From Pseudisothecium myosuroides (Eukaryota > Streptophyta > Bryopsida > Hypnales > Lembophyllaceae), in the NCBI GenBank assembly GCA_951799445.1, contig CATOGU010000041.1, forward strand, positions 124,001 through 188,000: 64,000 nt of DNA, given 5' to 3'. Each line of letters starts with the position of its first letter. Position 1 is the stretch's first letter. This document shows positions 56,711 through 64,000 of this stretch, one piece after another. The position numbers and the translations under genes were made by a program. The notes under the pieces are model-generated. The model saw only the letters and a program-made list of their open reading frames with translations, searched no databases and was not told the DNA's origin.

Positions 56711-59538
56711 GGGTTCACTCGTTTGGATTTGAATGAAGTATCCAAAAAAGTGAAGTCCCTTTCTACCCTTTTATACTTTGTTGTGTGGTACATGGTTTAA
56801 TAAAAAAATGTTTAGGGCTATCTTTTTGTACTTTTTATTTTAACAGATGTCTTGTTTTTTTACAGCATGACAATAATACAAAACTGTTGATTGAACACTT
56901 CGGATGGCAACAAGTACAAAGCCTCACGGAGATCACCTCTTGTACTTCTTAAGAATCCATTGCAATCAAGTGAATTTTGTTCCCCCTATTGACTGTTTCA
57001 TAAATTTTGATGTAGCTCTTAATCTTTTGAAGTCTTTCCAACTACATTTCATAGTTTATGTGAAATTTTTGTGGGATTCACATGAATTATACAAGACATC
57101 CAAGAGCGTAATTAAAGATTGCATTAAATTAGGTGAAATTTTGCTTCAAATATTTATCTAGGCAATTTCCAATTGACAATTACATCCATGTTTGCTATAC
57201 AAGAATCATTTCCCATCACTTGTTTATTTGCATTTGAAAAATATCTTTTACCATATAATATAAGTCGGCCTTAAAAAATGAGTAATCCATACAACGTTAT
57301 TATTTCCTTCCAAGAATCGCAAGTTATTATTTAGACAATTTTAATAATTGACAATGTGAAGCTCAAATACGTAAATCTGCATTATAATATTTTAAGATTC
57401 TTCAGTAGTTTTTTACACACTAAAAAAAGGGTTAAAGTTAATAACTGCACACAAACTCATAAAAACAAAAAGTGCACTCCTTGAGTATAGAAAATAAAAG
57501 TCATATAAGTCAAACAATATTTATTCACCATTGATTTTTGAGCCCCCATAGTTATTTTCTGATTTGAAAAAAAGTAGGGGATTTATTAACCACCGTAGCT
57601 TGGAAAATTAAATCCAATATAAGTGACTGTACGATTTTACAAAGGACTACCTTCTCTGCTACTGGGAACCACCCAGTGTTGCTTTCACCGTACAAATGAA
57701 GGAAAATTTTTAAATTAAGTAGTGGTTTTGAACAACAAAATCCTGTCGCCAAGCGTTCAGGGGTTAATTGTTGCAACCAAAGTGAATGCCCTCAATGTTT
57801 GCCTTGAATACAACTATCCAAGTAGACAACACTTGCATGTTTTTGAAATTGCTTCAAAGGAGGTGCTGGCATGAGAAGCAAAATTACACCAAATAAGGGC
57901 ATTCCCTTGAGGAGAGTATTTCTTGTAATTTTATGGTATATACGTCATATAAGAGGATATTTGAAGTAGGCATATTTTTATAAAATTAGTATTTAGAATG
58001 ACCATATATATATATATCAAAAGCTATGGTATTCATGATTTTGGTGTCATTTGTTTGTTTATACGTTCATGCATTTGCTTTGTAAATGTTATTATTTGTG
58101 TATGAAATTTGTTTGTCCAATGTTATCCTATTTCCATTATTCACTTAAAACAAAATTTTCTTTATAATACATATTTATACTTGGTGTTTACTATGATACC
58201 ACTGACAAGCATATGAATGAAAGGGCTATTATCCAAGAAAATCTTTTATTAACTTGTTCTTAATATTTCTCAAGTCTAAGCCATGTATTTAAAACAATAT
58301 AACATGGAGAGTGGCAAACAATACTAGATTTTCTTACAACCTCTATTTGTCAATCCTAATTTATTAACAAGAAACTCCTACTACCTAATATTTTTACATA
58401 CCCTAACTTTATATTAAAATATATAATATGTTTTCAACCCTATAGTAGCTCATATAGTATAACTTTTTTGTCCTTTGAATTAAATGGACTCTATTTATTA
58501 ACTCATGTGGTTCCTGAACATAGACTAGTGATCTCCCCAAGGTCATGCATTTGCAGTCACCAACACTTTGACACTCTTCACAAAAACACCCTAAAACCAT
58601 AATAATAAAAATAGATAATAACCAAAAACCACGTGATAGACGAAGTTTAGGGGAAAAAAACATGAATCTTCAATTGAGTCGCAGTAGCAGTGCGTGACTT
58701 GTCATTCTCATTATGAACATAAAGTTTGTAATATCCCTAACTTGAAGCTAAAAGCAAGCTTCCTAATAAACAAATGAATTGATTGCACTTTACAACGAAA
58801 AAGATTATTATTTAGTTCCATTAATTTTTAAAAAATAGCAATGTGAAAGACAAAAATGAGGAATACAAATCCTTATTTCTTACAACAATGAATTACACAA
58901 ACAACATATCTTAAAGAAGACCCCTTCTCCTGAATATTCAACCTCTTATTGTTATTGATAGCAATTATTATTTTGTCCTAGTGCATGTAGAACAATATTT
59001 GCATTTTTCATTTAAAAGATCTCGGTACTTTCTGAAGTTGGTCTTCTATATGGACTAAAAAAACTTGTACGTTCCGGAGAGCTAGTTTTTTGATATAGGA
59101 GCAGTGGATGACTTATAACATAATTGGGCAACATGGATAGAAACTTCTTATTTCCACTTAAAATGTCAATATCTCACTTTTTGGAGTGTAGAAAGAGTTG
59201 GTACTTTTCCTACAATTACCTTCCATGGTCTAGGGGAAGACCGTATGATTTGATCTCTGTAATAAACCTTTTCTTCCACTTTTCTATCCAATCCTGCATA
59301 TGTGCCAGCTCTTAATGTCTTCACTAGAATGAAGACCTCCTACCTGTAGGGATTAATACTCCTTTTCGAAATCACCAAGTTTATTTAAAATGCAAGTGTG
59401 TATAGAAATATTAAACTTGAACCTTCTATGTACAATTTCATGGTCTTAGATGGTTCCTTAAAGACAAAAAAGAGTTTTGTCAATCAATGAACAAAATATC
59501 ATATGACCAACAACTGTGAACATTTCTGCTGTTTGTTA
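56711..59538. other. AT-rich, no convincing gene
   Basis: Only scattered short ORFs are present. An (AT)n microsatellite lies near 58004-58018. A TTAA-type end (CAGGGGTTAATTG, 57752-57764) may mark another decayed element. Confidence 0.45.
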
Positions 59539-60932
59539 TTAATCCTTATAGGGCCAATTGCACCCTTAGGGGCCAAGTGGGGTTTTAGGCATGTACCTAT
59601 AGCTAAACTACCTTATTTGATTTTTTGAAACTTTTACTGAAGATGTGGAGTTCAAAGATCTAAGTGGGTATCTAATTTTTTTCTTCATTTTGACATTTAT
59701 TGAAGAAGTTATGCACGGATAATTGAAAAAAAAGGAGAATCGAGCAGCAAAAAAAAAAGGGAGCCTTTTTGTTTTAAAATGAAAATTTGAAATTGGTTCT
59801 TTAGATTTTCATGTATGCTAGAAGCTTTGAATCATTCAATTTGGATTGATGAGTTGAAAGTTATGAGAAAATTTTAGTTTGCGGGTAAGTATGGGACTCC
59901 CAAATCTCCTTTTTTTTGCCCCTTGTAAATTTTGTTGCTTTCTCTTTTGTTCTCTTGATACTAAAGTATCATGAGGAAAAAAATACATGTATAGTATTAA
60001 GAGAAGAGTTGGGCCCTTTCAATCATTTGAATTACAAATAGCCTTTGAAAGAGAAAATGCAGCAAGAGACTTACAAAGAAATAAGAGAACCAATAAATCC
60101 CACACCACATAGAATCATGTCTCCCATGACACAGTAGCTTGTTAAGTTTGCTTTGTTAAGTGGGAAACAAATCCTAGTGTGCGGCTTACAATGGTCAATT
60201 GATGCGCGCATGGTCTTGAAATTTGGTGTTCCCACGCTCTTGCCTAGACGACCAAGTAATTCTAAACAAAATTCCCTCCATTTCTCTTGAACTTGGACAT
60301 AACGTACAACACTTTTCATTTAGACTTGTCCAATAGTAATAGTCAAACCCACTTTACTTAACATTTTCTAGAGGTTCCTACACTTCCCATTCCATTTTTT
60401 CTACAAATTTTTAATATGAAGGCATTATTTCGCACCCCGTGTATATGTAGTGAAATTATGGACACATTTTTTATGCTATGGCGCTTCTAACGGATGTATG
60501 AAATTTATCTTTGATGAATAAACTCAAGCCTATTTTGTATCTCACTTATTTTACTGAAAATTGGGGAATCACCCTCTAGACTTTCAACTTGATCTTCACA
60601 TGTCAAACAAAGAAAGTTGTTCACTAGTAAAAGTTTATAATGACGGAAATAACATACATAATTCCATTTAACTCTTATAGCCTTTTGTAATCTCCTCTGT
60701 AGTGATCTTTCATTGTAGAATGTTTTGCAAGACCTAACGCTATTTTAAACTTATTTGGGCATAACTTTTGCTTTTGGGCATTGATTGGAACAAGAATTAT
60801 ACTCCCAAAAAACTAATGTGTTTTCCTATCTTCAAAAAATGTTTCAAAAAATTAGGACAAAAATTGAGACCGTAGGTACCTGCCCGAAATCCCATTTGTC
60901 CCTCGAACAAACAATGGTCCTTTAGGGGATAA
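59539..60932. mobile_element. TTAA-family composite, about 1.4 kb, two right-type ends
   Basis: The left end is TTAATCCTTATAGGGCC followed by GGCATGTACCTATAG. The right end is AGGTACCTGCCC...TTTGTCCCTCGAACAAAC...CCTTTAGGGGATAA. Both match the right end of the 9662-10598 element in opposite orientation. The terminal TTAA at the right has mutated to ATAA. No transposase is seen, and interior ORFs have no domain. Confidence 0.5.
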
Positions 60933-61358
60933 ATTCAATACTTCAAGGCTAGCCATTGGAGCCTAGAGTTGAAAGGCTCTTGACCTGTTGCTACCTTTAA
61001 ACCACTAGGTGATTCCATTTTAGCCTGTTCATGATACCATTTGCAAATATGTACCACCAAGTAATCTCTCTATCTCTCTCTTTTGGCAAGTAGGATTTTC
61101 TTTAAATTGCAAATGTGAGCTTTGTACATCAATAAAGTAAGGCTAAGTATCTTGTCCTCAACTAGTGAGGATAGGTTCAACTTTTGCTATAGGCATTACA
61201 TTGTTTATTGATTTTTTATATGTATATGTGTTGAAGTGCAAGGCCACTTTTTCAAAAGAGCAAGGAGCTTGAAGGCTGGTCAAAACAGATGGAAAGTTTT
61301 CAAAGAGCCCGGACCGGTGGAGATGAGAAAAGCAGAAAAAAACGCTGCTTATGGCCGC

Positions 61359-61402
61359 CACGTGTACATGGGGACCCACACAATAGTCCCCATGTACACG
61401 TG
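61359..61402. repeat. Perfect 17-bp inverted repeat with G-boxes
   Basis: CACGTGTACATGGGGAC (61359-61375) and GTCCCCATGTACACGTG (61386-61402) pair perfectly around a 10-nt loop. Looser pairing outward (AACGC...GCGTT) suggests a foldback element. Each arm carries CACGTG, the plant G-box core. Confidence 0.85.
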
Positions 61403-61614
61403 TTTCTCCTTCATAGGCGTTGTATGTTGATATAGGTCGGTATGTTTGAACTAATCATATTTATTGAGGTACAATCAACAGACTCGTACTTTTTTAGATA
61501 CCTCTAGGCATGTATCTACTACCACTCAAAAAAAATTCAAGCTATTTGACTATACTTAGGTAGAACTTTTATTGGATTAAGTAAACAAGGGTATGGATTT
61601 CAGTGAATATGGCC

Positions 61615-61915
61615 TGGGCGCTCAAGGGTTAAGAGTGACCATTCCATGCTTCTGAATTTTATCACAATTTGGGTTACAAAAAAATATGAATACATCTCAT
61701 GAAGTAACTTTTTGTCTTCCGTGATGAACCAAGTGTTTATGGTCACTTCTGAAAAAAAATTAGATGAAAACTGATTTTTTTTTGAATTGCAGAATCTTTT
61801 TTCGGAGCTGAAGGACGTTTTTTGTCCTCCTGGACGTTTAGGGGTTAACTATAGGTACATGCCCAAAATCCACTTGTCCCCCATGGGGACAGCTGGGCCT
61901 TTAGGACTTACTAAA
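61615..61915. mobile_element. TTAA-family fragments
   Basis: TCAAGGGTTAAG (61627), GTTTAGGGGTTAAC (61836) and TAGGTACATGCCCAAAATCC...CTTGTCCCCCATGGGGACA...GGCCTTTAGGA (61852-61905) are left- and right-type ends of the same family, truncated and abutting. Confidence 0.55.
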
Positions 61916-62699
61916 TTTGCAGCTTTGGTCGTTTTGATCCTCTTGCTAATCCAACAAGAGTGCACTAACAATATTGTGATTGTGTGCCCCTATTCTTAAT
62001 TACTTTCAAATTGTACCCAAATTTGTTATTTTTTTCTAATTTTGTGATCTTGTTTATGAAATGTTCCTAAAAATATACCTTTCCTACTTATGAATATTGT
62101 CTAATTGTTTGAGAAAATTTTAAGTTTGACACATTGAATTGCTTCAATCCTTATCTTGAACCACTTTATCAAGGATCTATTCTGGTTATTTTCTATATTT
62201 AATACTGTAAATATATGTTTTTGATTTTTTTAACTGATTTTTCAACCAATGTTTATAAATTGCAAACAGCTTTCCTTGAGTTTAGCCGGCTAGCTTTGAA
62301 CTAGCAGCCGGTTCTTCCGGGGCCTACTGTGGCTGTCTGGATCATGCTGGAAGGGCTGGTGTGGGCACAAAACCAGGCAATGATATCAGGGGTCCCACTT
62401 GGCTTGGTCATGCTGGCGGCGTTATAATGGAGTTCAAGAGAAAAAGCCCAACGATGAAGTATTGTCCTAATTTAATTACAAGACTATAGACTATAGACTG
62501 TAGAAGAGTCTTCTTCAAACGTGCTACAGTATGTTGTTGGAGCGGAGCACAGATTCCAGTTTGGAGATAAAACTTCTACACAAATAGACAAGGACGACCT
62601 TCCATTTTCAACACCTTTCAGTTCTCATTGGCTCTAGATCACGTGGAGCTTTTACCGCCCGTGTGCTTCGATCCTTTCCCCTCCCACTGAAAAAATGAT

Positions 62700-62993
62700 G
62701 AATGAAAAAAAATTCCCCCCCCGGCCCCCCTCTCCCTTTCCCTTTCCCAAAGTTGCCATTTTTTTCCCTTCTTTCCTGTTTTCCCACTCCCGAAATTGCT
62801 TTTTCTATTTTCTAATTTTTCCCCAAAGTTGCTTCTTTTTCCCCCAAAGTTACTTTCTCTATTTTCTTATTTTTCCCCAAAGTTGCTTTTTTTAGATATC
62901 CCACCCTTGCCTTTTTATATTTCCACCAAAGTCGCATTTTTTACGTTTCCCCCCAAAAGTCACTTTTTTATGTTTCCCCTAAAAGTCGCTTTT
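62700..62993. repeat. Pyrimidine-rich minisatellite, TTTCCCCCAAAGTYGCTTTTT
   Basis: About ten imperfect copies of a 25-40-bp word, TTTYCCCCAAAGTTGCTTTTT, lie in a strand that is almost purine-free apart from AAAGT. It continues after the inserted element at 63842-63905. Confidence 0.85.
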
Positions 62994-63841
62994 TTAACCC
63001 TTGAAGGACCATTGTCCCTAAGGGGGTCAATTGGGATTTCGGGCAGGTACCTACGGCCTCAAATTTTGTCCTCATTTTTTGAAACTTTTTTTGAAGATAG
63101 GAAAACACATTAGCTTTTGGGGAATATAATTTTTATTCCAAATGATGCTAGGAAGCAAAAGTTATGCCCAAATAAGCACACTTTGGGTTTTGAGGGGCAG
63201 CAAAAAAAAATCTTATAAAAACTTGAAAAAAATTTAATTTCATAGATTATATCTTCGTAAACATCTGAAGCTTTGATTCATTCCATTTGGACTTGTAATG
63301 AGAAAGTTATGGACAATCTTGTTTTTTGGCAACTCAAGCATCTTCTTGAAAAAATAACTTATAAACTTCATTTTTGAATGCGATTTTAACATTTTTTCAA
63401 AAAAATTGTTGGAAAGGGTGAAGTTTGCATTTTGGAACAATCTCACCATTGGGATTATTGCATTTCAGTTCCATGGCAAGATTAATTATTTTTTTGTTGT
63501 AATTCTTTTCCAAGATTCCCAACTTAACTTTCCACCACAATAAAATAAAATTCTATCTCTAAGGTTCTATTTCTTTTTAATAAAAAAGTTCAAAGCGAAA
63601 TAATCTAGTTAAGCAAGGTGCAAAAGAAGTTGTTTTTGACACTTTGAATGCAAATATCTTTTAATTTGTGCGGTCAAAGTTCTTGAGATTTGTATGACAC
63701 ATTCTTGTAGTAGTCTAATACAAGATCCTACGGTCGGATGTGCAAAATACCTATTTTTCAAACTTTTTTACCCTTTGCCATAGATGTGGCAATTTTGAGT
63801 GTCATTTCACAAGAAAAAGGCCATGGTCCTTTAGGGGTTAA
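62994..63841. mobile_element. TTAA-flanked piggyBac-type element, 848 bp, reverse orientation
   Basis: It is bounded by TTAA (62994-62997 and 63838-63841). The left end (TTAACCCTTGAAGGACCATTG...GGGCAGGTACCTACGG) is the complement of the right end of 9662-10598. The right end (GGCCATGGTCCTTTAGGGGTTAA) corresponds to that element's left end. Internal homology runs through the whole length (for example GACCGYAGGATC and TTTTGAAACTTTTTTTGAAGATAG, complements included). The minisatellite flanks on both sides show a clean insertion. Confidence 0.85.
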
Positions 63842-64000
63842 TGTTTCCCCCAAAGTCGCTTTTTTTTTAATATTTTCCCAAAAGTCGCCTTTTTCTTGAA
63901 GTTGCCTTTTATTATGGGAATTGATATATGTACACTTGGGGTTTGAAATTTTATGCACACCAAGAGGGGGGGGGTGTTTTTTATATTTACCATCAACAAG
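63842..64000. repeat. Minisatellite continuation to the window end
   Basis: TTTCCCCCAAAGTCGCTTTTTTTT, TTTTCCCAAAAGTCGCC and AAGTTGCC words continue the array of 62700-62993. A G10 tract lies at 63965-63974. Confidence 0.7.

Noticed and set aside
58409..58663. Minus-strand 84-codon ORF with a signal-peptide-like start and a few cysteines (GCFCEECQSVGDCKC)
   Set aside because: It is in AT-rich DNA with no promoter, intron or homology cue, and the C-terminal half has no pattern. One hydrophobic run is expected by chance.

Overview
The window is nuclear DNA of a land plant. The evidence is GT-AG introns with plant-type borders, a split GH100 (alkaline/neutral invertase) gene, an L-type-lectin receptor kinase relic, a nuclear copy of mitochondrial cox1, Stowaway-, CACTA- and TTAA-type small transposons, and telo-box motifs. 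The cox1 relic reads AQPGN where flowering-plant cox1 usually has ARPGD, which leans weakly towards a non-flowering lineage such as a moss or other early land plant. No species is claimed.

Bases 1-43163 are a direct tandem array with a period of 17,564 bp. The right edge of the last unit (43163) fixes the unit boundaries: the window holds the last 8,038 bp of unit A, all of unit B (8039-25602) and all of unit C (25603-43163). The units differ by only a handful of bases, except for a cluster of about eleven differences in the last 1.3 kb of unit C. In order, each unit carries: a four-fold repeat of about 60 bp, a 171-bp duplication, a 937-bp TTAA-flanked element, a 239-bp CACTA hairpin MITE, one multi-exon Crinkler/RHS (CR) effector-like gene, a 58-codon ORF, a nuclear cox1 fragment, three members of a small foldback family, a decayed lectin-receptor kinase, and two unknown ORFs. 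There are two complete CR genes (13151-17556 and 30715-35120) whose ORF translations are identical.

The CR gene is the most striking content. A short possible header exon, a P-loop NTPase plus restriction-fold nuclease exon, and an exon ending in a second restriction-fold nuclease can be joined in frame by consensus-like splice sites (inferred about 981 aa). CR proteins are best known as effectors of oomycetes and fungi, RHS proteins of trypanosomes and selfish elements. Here one has been amplified with about 12 kb of flanking DNA.

To the right of the array, 43215-44262 is a minus-strand gene of unknown function with phase-consistent exons. Its next exon appears to lie inside the array, so the array edge falls in one of its introns. 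From 46853 to 50880 is the 3' half of an invertase gene (minus), which carries a stop codon where homologues have Gln. Just upstream on the same strand is a broken HUH/Rep-like (replitron-type) gene, which suggests capture of host sequence. From 52 to 64 kb I see no convincing gene: there are short duplications, a 272-bp satellite, a G-box hairpin, a pyrimidine-rich minisatellite, and many ends of the same TTAA family found in the array.
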